10,221 bases of DNA, taken from positions 1 to 10,221 of the forward strand of contig JAZNYY010000090.1 of NCBI GenBank assembly GCA_045594645.1, given 5' to 3'. How positions within the stretch are numbered: position 1 is the stretch's first letter; every line of letters begins with the position of its first letter. This stretch comes from Fimenecus sp045594645 (GTDB lineage: Bacteria > Bacillota > Clostridia > Oscillospirales > Acutalibacteraceae). Positions 1-6,442 of the stretch are shown here, piece by piece. The notes beneath the pieces were generated by a model. The model was not told the origin of the DNA. It saw nothing but the letters and a program-made list of their open reading frames with translations, and made no database searches. A program made the translations under genes and the position numbers.

Positions 1-1
1 G

Positions 2-132
2 TTTGTCGAACTCATTTCGTAGGGGTCGGCGTCCTCGACGACCCATTGTTAATTTACCTGTATATTTGGTTAGGGCTGTCGAGGACGCCAGCCCCTACAA
101 GATTACATAACCATATAAATGAGTTAGACAAA
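2..132. repeat. Nested inverted repeat, REP/MITE-like, downstream of glmS
   Basis: Outer arms 2-17 and 117-132 are inverted copies matching at 15 of 16 positions. Inner arms 19-44 and 73-98 are inverted copies matching at 22 of 26. Each inner arm also folds on itself: GGGTCG (23-28) with CGACCC (39-44), and GGGCTG (73-78) with CAGCCC (89-94). The two 10-nt loops (29-38 and 79-88) are exact reverse complements. All four mismatches between the inner arms fall in the local stems and keep them paired. The GC-rich arms stand out from AT-rich surroundings. This resembles paired REP units, or a small non-autonomous element with terminal inverted repeats. No coding potential or T-tract is seen. The left edge is at the window boundary, so a target duplication cannot be judged. 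It may protect or end the glmS transcript, which is inference. Confidence 0.75.
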
Positions 133-154
133 TTCAAATTTATATATTTGTTCC

Positions 155-1972
155 TTATTCCACCGTAACACTTTTCGCAAGATTTCTGGGCTTGTCAACA
201 TCAAGACCGCGCTTGACTGTTGTGTGATACGCAAGTAACTGCAGGGGTACAACAGTAAGTGACGGTGTAAGGTAACGAGAGGTATTTGGGATATAAATTA
301 CTTCGTCAGCAATTTCCTCAACACCTTTAGTTCCTTCTTTTACAACTGCGATAACATAAGCACCACGGGCATGCACTTCTTTGATGTTTGAAACCATTTT
401 GCCGTAAAGTGCATCGTCGGTAGCCACCGCCGCAACAACTGTGCCGGGTTCAATAAGTGAAATCGTGCCATGCTTTAATTCGCCTGCACCGTAGCCCTCG
501 CAATGAATATATGAAATTTCCTTGAGCTTTAATGAGCCCTCAAGACAAAGAGGGTAGTCAATCCCGCGACCAATAAAAAACATATGCTCTTTAGTTGCAA
601 TGTGAGGTGCTAATTTTTCTGTCACTTTGTCAGTGTTGAGTACCGCTTTGATTTTTTCAGGTAGTGTGAGAATTTCGTCGGTGAAATTCTTTATATATTC
701 GTCATCAACAAGACCTTTTTCATAAGCCAAAAGAGCAGAGAGAATATATGAAACTCCAAGCTGTGCAGAGAATGCCTTTGTTGTCGCAACCGCGATTTCT
801 GCCCCTGCATTTGTGTAAATAACGCCGTCACTCTCGCGGGCGATTGTACTGTAAAGTACATTTACAATTGACATTGTGAACGCACCCCTCTTTTTCGCCT
901 CGCGCAAAGAAGCGAGTGTGTCGGCGGTTTCACCTGACTGACTTACAAATATGCAAAGGTCACCTTTTTCGATTATGGGATTTCTGTAACGGAATTCGCT
1001 TGCAATGTCAACGGTTACGGGAATTCGCACCATATCCTCAATAATATATTTTGCAGTCATACCAACATGATAAGCACTTCCGCAGGCGACAATATAGATT
1101 CTTTTGAGTTCTTTAATAAAGCTTTCGGGAAATTCAAAGGGTAATACAATTTTACCGTTCTTAATAAGCGGAGAAACTGTATCGCGAACGGCTTTGGGCT
1201 GTTCATAGATTTCTTTCGCCATAAAATAGTCATATCCGCCTTTTTCAGCTGCGTCAATACTCATATCTATGGTTTTTATTTCTGTTACTTTTTCTTCACC
1301 GTTTTTATCGAATACCTTAATATCATTTCTGCCGATTTCAATGAATTCGCCGTCATTCACAATATAACATTCTCTGGTGTAGGGGAGAATTGCAGGAATA
1401 TCCGATGCAAGATAATTCTGATTTTCACCCTTGCCCACAATCATGGGGCTATCTTTTTTCATTGCGTATACTTTGTTGTCTCGACCGTTCACAAGCATTG
1501 CAACAGCATATGAGCCATTAAGAAGATTTGCGCATTTAATCATTGTGCCGATAACATTACCATCATAAAGATAATCAAAAAGCTGTGCAATAACTTCGGT
1601 GTCAGTATCTGAACTGAATTCATAACCATTTGCAATAAGCTCGTTTTTAAGTTCAATATAATTCTCAATAATTCCGTTGTGAACAAGAGTTACAACACCG
1701 TTCATTGATTTATGAGGGTGAGCGTTTGTTCTGTCAGGAACACCGTGAGTTGCCCAACGGGTATGGCCAATGCCGATTGTACCCTGTGGATTTTCTTCGT
1801 CAACGCGCATCTGCAGATTGTCAATTCTGCCCTTTTCTTTAACAACCTGAATGTCATCACCGCGAACAGCAATTCCCGCTGAGTCATAGCCTCTGTATTC
1901 GAGTCTGCGAAGACCCTCAATGAGAATGGGAGCAGCTTCGCTATCTCCGATGTAACCTACTATTCCACACAT
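155..1972 (-). CDS. glmS: Glutamine--fructose-6-phosphate aminotransferase (isomerizing)
   Basis: This cytoplasmic enzyme makes glucosamine-6-phosphate from fructose-6-phosphate and glutamine, the entry step to UDP-GlcNAc, peptidoglycan and other amino-sugar polymers. The 605-aa length is normal for the family. It starts MCGIVGY, with Cys2 the N-terminal nucleophile of the class II glutaminase domain (about 1-220). HTRWATHG (70-77) and HNGIIENY (98-105) are glutaminase signature motifs. Two SIS sugar-isomerase domains follow (about 285-420 and 455-595), with VSQSGETADT at 343-352. Residues equivalent to the E. coli isomerase residues are present: E485 in LKLKEIS, H501 in ELKHG and K600 in the C-terminal LAKSVTVE. 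The ATG at 1972 is preceded by a good GGAGG (1980-1984 on the + strand). Only 66 bp separate it from a divergent gene, so there is no room for a standard upstream glmS ribozyme. No clear promoter was found. Confidence 0.98.
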   Translation of the reverse strand: MCGIVGYIGDSEAAPILIEGLRRLEYRGYDSAGIAVRGDDIQVVKEKGRIDNLQMRVDEENPQGTIGIGHTRWATHGVPDRTNAHPHKSMNGVVTLVHNGIIENYIELKNELIANGYEFSSDTDTEVIAQLFDYLYDGNVIGTMIKCANLLNGSYAVAMLVNGRDNKVYAMKKDSPMIVGKGENQNYLASDIPAILPYTRECYIVNDGEFIEIGRNDIKVFDKNGEEKVTEIKTIDMSIDAAEKGGYDYFMAKEIYEQPKAVRDTVSPLIKNGKIVLPFEFPESFIKELKRIYIVACGSAYHVGMTAKYIIEDMVRIPVTVDIASEFRYRNPIIEKGDLCIFVSQSGETADTLASLREAKKRGAFTMSIVNVLYSTIARESDGVIYTNAGAEIAVATTKAFSAQLGVSYILSALLAYEKGLVDDEYIKNFTDEILTLPEKIKAVLNTDKVTEKLAPHIATKEHMFFIGRGIDYPLCLEGSLKLKEISYIHCEGYGAGELKHGTISLIEPGTVVAAVATDDALYGKMVSNIKEVHARGAYVIAVVKEGTKGVEEIADEVIYIPNTSRYLTPSLTVVPLQLLAYHTTVKRGLDVDKPRNLAKSVTVE

Positions 1973-2023
1973 AAATATGCCTCCAAAGTATTTTTGTGAA
2001 TTTTTATGTTAATACTAATTTAA

Positions 2024-2029
2024 AAGGAG
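2024..2029 (+). promoter_or_regulatory. Ribosome binding site of the DUF975-like gene
   Basis: AAGGAG lies 9 nt before the ATG at 2039 and fixes the start. The 66-bp divergent gap with glmS shows no convincing promoter for either gene. Confidence 0.7.
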
Positions 2030-2038
2030 CTGAAAAAT

Positions 2039-2872
2039 ATGGATACCTCATACATTAAACTTAAAGCAAAAAATCGACTTGTAAAAAACACTTTTCGTTG
2101 TTTTTTCGCTTCTGTTTTGCCGTATGCAACCTTAATTTTTTTGTCACTTTTTAATTATTATTTGTATGTAGTCTTGAAACATACAGACTTTGCCTCGCTA
2201 TCATCATATGCCCATATTCTGCGACCGTCACTTTTAACAATAAGCTTGGTTGTTTCTTTTATTATTTGGCGAACTGCAAGACTTATTGCTGACAGATTTT
2301 TTTATATAAAAAATAATAATCCCGATGCGACCTTCTGGAAGTCGGCAAGGGGAGTGACTTTCCGTCAGTTTATAACCGCGTCAATGGCAACTGTGCTGAA
2401 ATTTTTTCTCGGTGTTGCGTGGAGCGTGGTATATCTTTTGCCCTGCGCCCTGATGAGCGGGATTTTTATCTATGCCATAAAATATGAAGAATTCAACCGA
2501 AATCTGTTTGTTACTCTCTTTGCCTCAATGGTCATACTCTTTTTCATCGGTGTTTCATTTTTGTATGTGACTATGAAACGCTACACAATGACCGATGCGG
2601 TAATTTTCGCTTGTAAAGAAAAAGACTCTTTAAAAGCCATTGAAAAAAGCATAAAAATAATGGAAGGCAATACACTGAAATATTCACTATACTGCCTATC
2701 TTATCTTGGTTGGTTATTATCCTGCTTGCTTGTGTTGCCAATATTTTATGTATTGCCATACAAAACAATGGCGAAATACAGTTTTTACAGTGTTTCGTCA
2801 AAATCGACATTTTTCAAACATTCGCATCAAAAGCCAATTGTTTTCTATATTACAAAAACTGTAAAAGAATAA
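2039..2872 (+). CDS. DUF975-like multi-pass integral membrane protein
   Basis: The 277-aa protein has about five hydrophobic segments, near residues 22-47, 63-84, 119-147, 156-178 and 217-241. The C-terminal third has the layout I associate with DUF975 (YciC-like) proteins of Firmicutes: an amphipathic S-x-x-IMEGN stretch (204-211), then a helix with LSYLGWLL (220-227), then LPY (239-241) and an A-x-YSFY motif (245-250). The N-terminus (KLKAKNRLVKN) is also typical of that group. Biochemical function is unknown for the family and cannot be read from the sequence. The gene is monocistronic, divergent from glmS and convergent with pduL, with a terminator right after the stop. The tail after 250 is polar and basic. 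The membrane protein call is secure and the family assignment is moderate. Confidence 0.8.
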   Translation: MDTSYIKLKAKNRLVKNTFRCFFASVLPYATLIFLSLFNYYLYVVLKHTDFASLSSYAHILRPSLLTISLVVSFIIWRTARLIADRFFYIKNNNPDATFWKSARGVTFRQFITASMATVLKFFLGVAWSVVYLLPCALMSGIFIYAIKYEEFNRNLFVTLFASMVILFFIGVSFLYVTMKRYTMTDAVIFACKEKDSLKAIEKSIKIMEGNTLKYSLYCLSYLGWLLSCLLVLPIFYVLPYKTMAKYSFYSVSSKSTFFKHSHQKPIVFYITKTVKE

Positions 2873-2877
2873 AAGAA

Positions 2878-2904
2878 AAGCCTAAAGGATTAACCTTTAG
2901 GCTT
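2878..2904. terminator. Bidirectional Rho-independent terminator between convergent genes
   Basis: An 11-bp perfect stem (2878-2888 with 2894-2904) encloses a 5-nt loop. Read on the minus strand it is followed by TTCTTTTATTCTTTT, a good U-tract for ending pduL transcripts. On the plus strand it lies 6 nt after the membrane-protein stop but is followed only by AT-rich sequence, so it is weaker in that direction. Confidence 0.85.
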
Positions 2905-2965
2905 AATTATACTATTCGTTTGTACTTATAACAAGTGACTAAATATCACTGTGATAATTCAAACA

Positions 2966-3538
2966 TTAAAGAATAATACCCATTGTTCCGGGCTTGCAAA
3001 GTGCTGCGTTTGACTCGTCTGTGTCAATGTGCATTGCAAGTGCAAAGTTGGGGTTAACGCGAACAACAACATCACCGAATGTAAGAGTTCTGTCATCAGA
3101 TGTTACCTTAACTTCAACAATCTGCTTGTCAACAAGACCATATTTTTCAGCATCGTCCGGAGTCATGTGAATATGTCTCTTTGCAACGATAACGCCGTTT
3201 TCAATTTCAATTTCGCCCTTAGGACCAACAATCTTGCAACCGGGTGTGCCTGCAATGTCGCCTGATTCTCTAACTACTGCGGGAACGCCGATTGAACGAG
3301 CGTCAGAAGCAGAAATTTCAACCTGTGTAGCAGGTCTTACAGGACCAAGAATTGAAACGCCGGGGAACTGACCTTTAGGACCGATTACTGCGATTCTTTC
3401 TTCACAAGCGTACTGACCGGGCTGTGAAAGGTCCTTTTTCTTTGTAAGCTCATAGCCCTCACCGAAAAGGATTTCAAGATGCTCTTTTGAAATATGAGCG
3501 TGACGAGCACTTGTTTCAACTAAAACTGTCTTTTCCAT
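2966..3538 (-). CDS. pduL: PduL-type phosphate acyltransferase (phosphotransacylase)
   Basis: PduL enzymes swap phosphate and CoA on short acyl groups (acetyl- or propanoyl-CoA to acyl-phosphate). With acetate kinase this gives ATP from acyl-CoA. The family is unrelated in fold to classical Pta. The 190-aa protein has the two-zinc histidine pattern in order: RHAHIS (12-17; H13 and H15), E74, RHIHM (121-125; H122 and H124) and MHIDTDESNA (169-178; H170). The GPVRP stretch (65-69) is also typical. It starts directly with MEKTVLVE and lacks the N-terminal amphipathic extension that targets PduL to microcompartments, and no shell genes are nearby. It is therefore probably a free cytoplasmic phosphotransacetylase. 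No ackA is adjacent. The start has only a weak AAGAA-type ribosome binding site. The gene has its own promoter but may also receive read-through from the upstream HAD gene. Confidence 0.93.
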   Translation of the reverse strand: MEKTVLVETSARHAHISKEHLEILFGEGYELTKKKDLSQPGQYACEERIAVIGPKGQFPGVSILGPVRPATQVEISASDARSIGVPAVVRESGDIAGTPGCKIVGPKGEIEIENGVIVAKRHIHMTPDDAEKYGLVDKQIVEVKVTSDDRTLTFGDVVVRVNPNFALAMHIDTDESNAALCKPGTMGIIL

Positions 3539-3583
3539 AAATCATTCTTCTTTCTTTATGTAATATAATTTATAACCTTTAAT

Positions 3584-3612
3584 ATAATATAACTTTTTTT
3601 CTTATTTGTAAA
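3584..3612 (-). promoter_or_regulatory. Putative sigma-A promoter of pduL
   Basis: On the minus strand TTTACA (-35, 3607-3612) and TATTAT (-10, 3584-3589) are separated by exactly 17 nt. The -35 overlaps the last codons of the upstream HAD gene. Transcription would start near 3577, leaving a leader of about 39 nt before the pduL ATG. The region is AT-rich, so chance matches are possible. Confidence 0.5.
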
Positions 3613-4255
3613 GAAGTTCCGAGAAGGATTTTATATAATAATCCGCATTTGCGGCTATTTCTTCTGTGTCTTTTTCTGAGAATTTGTCATAAACCCCGCA
3701 AACTGTAAATCCACCCTTAATAGCGCCGAGAATTGCGGGCAGAATATCCTCAAAAACTATGCACTCGGCAGGGGAAAGCCCAAGCCTTTCACAAGCCAAA
3801 AGATAAATGTCAGGCTCATTTTTGTTTGTTCCCGCCTCAAAAAGATAAGCTCCCGCGTCAAACAAATCAAAAATTCCGTTGTTTTTAAGACAAACTTCGC
3901 TTAATTCCTTTGTATTTGCAGTTGCAAATGCAATTTTGATGCCGTGGCTTTTAAGATTTTCAAGATATTCTTTTGCACCGTCTTTTAAAGGCACTTTCTT
4001 TTCATATTCCTCAAAACACAGCTCGCACCATTCGTCCATAATGTCGTGAATATCGTCGGGTAAATCAAATCTTTCCTTTGTATATTCCGCCATAGGTTTA
4101 AAGTGCATATCCTTTATTGCTTCTTGATAATCGTCGGGCATTTCGATATTTCTTCGTTCAAAAAAAGCAAGGTCAACATCCTTCCAAATGCCCATAGAGT
4201 CAAAAAGCGTGCCGTCTAAATCGAATATTGCACCCTTAAATTTTTTAATATCCAT
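3602..4255 (-). CDS. HAD-IA family phosphatase, beta-phosphoglucomutase-like
   Basis: This is a cytoplasmic phosphohydrolase or phosphosugar mutase of unknown substrate. All four HAD motifs are present in the 217-aa protein: FDLDGTLFDS (11-20, nucleophile D12 and acid/base D14), FATANT (110-115, motif II Thr113), K145 in the GTNKNEPD loop (motif III) and FED (168-170, motif IV). A helical cap lies between motifs I and II (about 20-90), as in beta-PGM-like enzymes. The start at 4255 was chosen because it gives TAA-t-ATG with the upstream HAD gene and because the fold begins there. A longer reading from 4303 would overlap that gene by 47 bp and adds 16 residues with no family match. The short spacing implies translational coupling. 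It could be a sugar-phosphate phosphatase rather than a mutase. Confidence 0.92.
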   Translation of the reverse strand: MDIKKFKGAIFDLDGTLFDSMGIWKDVDLAFFERRNIEMPDDYQEAIKDMHFKPMAEYTKERFDLPDDIHDIMDEWCELCFEEYEKKVPLKDGAKEYLENLKSHGIKIAFATANTKELSEVCLKNNGIFDLFDAGAYLFEAGTNKNEPDIYLLACERLGLSPAECIVFEDILPAILGAIKGGFTVCGVYDKFSEKDTEEIAANADYYIKSFSELLYK

Positions 4256-4256
4256 A

Positions 4257-5099
4257 TTATTCACCGAATACATATTGCTTAATTGCCTTGGCAACTCCGC
4301 CATTATCGTTGGTATCTGTTATAAATTTTGCCGAGCTTTTTGCATAATCACTGCCGTTTGCCATTGCGAATGAGTACTCCGCAAACTCTAACATTGTGCA
4401 GTCATTTTCGCCGTCACCAAAGCACATAACATTTTGACTTTCAAGCCCCAAAGATTTTGCAAGACTTTTTACCGCAAATCCTTTATTTGAATTTGTGTGA
4501 GTCATTTCAAGATTTCCGTCGCGACACTCATCTTTCGGGAATGATGACGCATATGAAAATTCGCCAAAGGCTGAAACCTTTTCTTCGATTTCTTCCCTTT
4601 GTTTAGCAGAAAGAGTAAGAATATTAAGCTTTTCCATTCCCTTATCGCGGATAAGCTCTGCAAGATTTGGCACTTCTTTAATGAAATCCTTTAATAAGGC
4701 AAAAATATGGGGTGCAACATTCTCTGCGTTAAACATTGAATAGCTTTTTCTGTTCATAAAACAGTCGCCGTTAAAATAAATCTCATAAAGCAAACCGTAA
4801 TCATCAAGAATGTTAAAAATTTTAACGGATTGCTCTGCAGAAATAAGTGTTGAACATATTTCTTCACCCGTTTTCAAATCATACACGCACGCGCCGTTTG
4901 ATGTGATAAGATAATCTAAAAACGGCAGCTGCTCAACAAGATAATCTGTAAGAATTTTAGTTCTTCCGCTGGCAAGCGCAACCTTAATTCCCATATCGTG
5001 AGCCCTTTTGAAAGCCTCAATATTTTCTTGCGGAATTGTCACATGGTTACTGTTTAAAAATGTACCGTCAAGGTCGGTAACGATAAGCTTAATACTCAT
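4257..5099 (-). CDS. Cof-type HAD-IIB family hydrolase
   Basis: This is a cytoplasmic sugar-phosphate phosphatase-like protein, substrate unknown. The 280-aa length fits the Cof/YidA group. Motif I is VTDLDGTFL (7-15; D9 and D11), motif II S44 in LASGRT, motif III K206 in SNKGFA, and motif IV GDGENDCTML (228-237), with the large C2 cap between about 80 and 200. The ATG at 5099 follows AGGAG by 6 nt, and that AGGAG overlaps the TAG stop of the FkbM gene (5108). A TTG at 5117 in the same frame would bury the ribosome binding site and is rejected. The stop lies 1 nt before the ATG of a second HAD phosphatase. Two consecutive HAD phosphatases of different subclasses behind a methyltransferase suggest sugar or glycan metabolite handling, but this is only context. 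Confidence 0.94.
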   Translation of the reverse strand: MSIKLIVTDLDGTFLNSNHVTIPQENIEAFKRAHDMGIKVALASGRTKILTDYLVEQLPFLDYLITSNGACVYDLKTGEEICSTLISAEQSVKIFNILDDYGLLYEIYFNGDCFMNRKSYSMFNAENVAPHIFALLKDFIKEVPNLAELIRDKGMEKLNILTLSAKQREEIEEKVSAFGEFSYASSFPKDECRDGNLEMTHTNSNKGFAVKSLAKSLGLESQNVMCFGDGENDCTMLEFAEYSFAMANGSDYAKSSAKFITDTNDNGGVAKAIKQYVFGE

Positions 5100-5107
5100 T
5101 TTAACTC

Positions 5108-6163
5108 CTATATGCAATAAATATTAGTGTCCCAGAATGATATGTGAGGGTGATGTCTCATATAGATTTTGTAATCGGGATTTATTTGGTTTATTTGATT
5201 AACAAGTGCGAAAATATCCTCACTTTTGTGGTAAACCGCCATACAGATTTTTGGTGTGCAGGATTTCAAAGTGGATTTTGCTCCCTCAAGCATTTCTTTT
5301 TCAGCACCCTCAACATCAATGTTTATGTAGGTGAATTCGCCGTAGTGTTCAGTTAAATAATCAACACATACCGCCGAAATTTCTGTGCCGTCAGCCTTTG
5401 CCGAGCCCCCGCGACCACGGTTTCCGTCAAAATGAAGAGTACAGTTTTCACGCCATATTGCGTTGTTGAGTGTTACGCAGTTTTCAAGAGCCTCACAATG
5501 CTTTTCTAACTTTTTGTATGTCCTCAAATCAGGCTCAATCGCCACGATTTTTTCATAATTATTTACATAATGCAGAAACTCGTCAACGGTATCACCGCGG
5601 TATGCACCTAAATCGAGAAAACTCTCATTATTATTCAATTTGAGAATTTCAAAAGCCTCGTTTTTGTCGCTTTCACAATCAAAACAGAAATTTAAATCAC
5701 CTGTAATCTGAAAACGAATAATATTTTCAAAGACTTTTTTAGATTGCTCGTCAGCAAGCAAGGAATTAGCCTTTTCAATTTCATCAAGATGGGCTACCAA
5801 AAATTCTTTATTAAAAATCTCGCTTTCATAAACGGGCACAGAGGGCATTATAACCTTATGTCGCACTGACAGATTTTTAATGTTTTCAATAACTTCGGGC
5901 AAGGGGCTTGCAAATGCCAAAGCAATCACAAAATTACCGATTTCATTTTCAAGTTGCGAAACGGATTTTACCTCAAACCCGCGAAAAGTACGCTTGCGTA
6001 CAAATCCGTCACTGGCTACTACTGCAGAAACCTTTATTCCAAGTCTTTCAAATTCCTCAAATACTCTGTCAGCACCGTTACCTGTACCATAAACCGCAAT
6101 GGGCAGGGGAGTGCTCTTCAAAAATTCCCAACTTGATTGCTCTTGTAATAATTTTTCAAACAT
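5108..6163 (-). CDS. FkbM family methyltransferase with N-terminal Rossmann-like domain
   Basis: This is a predicted SAM-dependent O-methyltransferase; the acceptor is unknown, though FkbM enzymes often act on sugars, polyketides or glycans. In the 351-aa protein an N-terminal nucleotide-binding-like domain has IAVYGTGNGADRVFE (22-36) and covers about 18-110. A linker follows (about 115-175), then the FkbM domain: SAM motif I FLDLGAYRGDTVDEF (182-196), acidic loop VAIEPD (207-212) and the FkbM signature NIDVEGAEKEML (281-292). The C-terminus has MAVYHKSED (308-316). The start at 6163 follows AGGTGGTGGGG on the minus strand. An upstream in-frame ATG at 6223 would translate the palindromic repeat (PPPSSEGG) and is rejected. 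Fusion with a GTGNG-type domain is known among glycan-modifying FkbM proteins. The gene follows the 61-aa ORF after a 90-bp gap filled by the repeat. Confidence 0.88.
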   Translation of the reverse strand: MFEKLLQEQSSWEFLKSTPLPIAVYGTGNGADRVFEEFERLGIKVSAVVASDGFVRKRTFRGFEVKSVSQLENEIGNFVIALAFASPLPEVIENIKNLSVRHKVIMPSVPVYESEIFNKEFLVAHLDEIEKANSLLADEQSKKVFENIIRFQITGDLNFCFDCESDKNEAFEILKLNNNESFLDLGAYRGDTVDEFLHYVNNYEKIVAIEPDLRTYKKLEKHCEALENCVTLNNAIWRENCTLHFDGNRGRGGSAKADGTEISAVCVDYLTEHYGEFTYINIDVEGAEKEMLEGAKSTLKSCTPKICMAVYHKSEDIFALVNQINQINPDYKIYMRHHPHISFWDTNIYCI

Positions 6164-6197
6164 TTCCCCACCACCTTTAATTATCGTAGCAATTAAG

Positions 6198-6245
6198 CCT
6201 CCCTCTGACGAGGGAGGTGGCAAAACAAAGTTTTGACGGAGGGAG
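6198..6245. repeat. Palindromic intergenic repeat (CCTCCCTC/GAGGGAGG type)
   Basis: A perfect 8-bp stem CCTCCCTC (6198-6205) with GAGGGAGG (6210-6217), loop TGAC, is followed by a second stem CAAAAC (6221-6226) with GTTTTG (6230-6235), and then by GGAGGGAG (6238-6245), which could compete for the first arm. I recall very similar elements scattered between genes of Oscillospirales and other Clostridia, but cannot check copy number here. It sits inside the cyuA-fkbM gene row, 35 nt upstream of the fkbM-family start. There is no U-tract, so it is not a standard terminator. Confidence 0.75.
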
Positions 6246-6253
6246 AGAAAAAA

Positions 6254-6439
6254 TTATTCTACTTTCTCGCCCTTTGTTCCGTCGTCTTTTATGTAATATT
6301 CATCAATGATTTCACGAAATCCACCGCCGAAATACCAACCGTTTGATTCAACCCATTCAATAAATCCGTCAATTACGGTGTCTTTATCAACATCTTCGGG
6401 AATATCAATGCAACCTCTTATTTCAATTAAATGTTCCAT
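6254..6439 (-). CDS. Small acidic protein of unknown function (61 aa)
   Basis: The ATG at 6439 lies 3 nt after the cyuA stop (TAA at 6443-6445). AAGGA in the last cyuA codons serves as ribosome binding site, so the gene is coupled to cyuA. The protein is soluble and acidic, with no cysteine pair, signal or membrane segment. It has a charged first half with CIDIPEDVDKDT (10-21), an amphipathic helix DGFIEWVES (24-32), and a distinctive NGWYFGGG motif (33-40) followed by EIIDEYY. The helix-then-FGGG arrangement distantly recalls YggL/DUF469 proteins, a weak impression only. Good start context, tight spacing and non-random composition support a real gene. The function is not recognised. Confidence 0.75.
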   Translation of the reverse strand: MEHLIEIRGCIDIPEDVDKDTVIDGFIEWVESNGWYFGGGFREIIDEYYIKDDGTKGEKVE

Positions 6440-6442
6440 TTA

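Noticed and set aside
3591..3601. Terminator after the beta-PGM-like HAD gene
   Set aside because: There is a T-run on the + strand only and no stem. On the minus strand it reads as A's, so read-through into pduL remains possible.
4256..4303. Longer start for the beta-PGM-like HAD gene
   Set aside because: It would overlap the Cof-type gene, while the HAD fold begins right after the ATG at 4255.
5880..6180. Overlapping + strand frames opposite the FkbM-type gene
   Set aside because: They are shadows of a real gene with recognisable motifs and have no start signals.
6164..6223. N-terminal 20-residue extension of the FkbM-type protein (ATG at 6223)
   Set aside because: It translates the palindromic repeat, has no family match, and bypasses the clear AGGTGGTGGGG ribosome binding site before ATG 6163.
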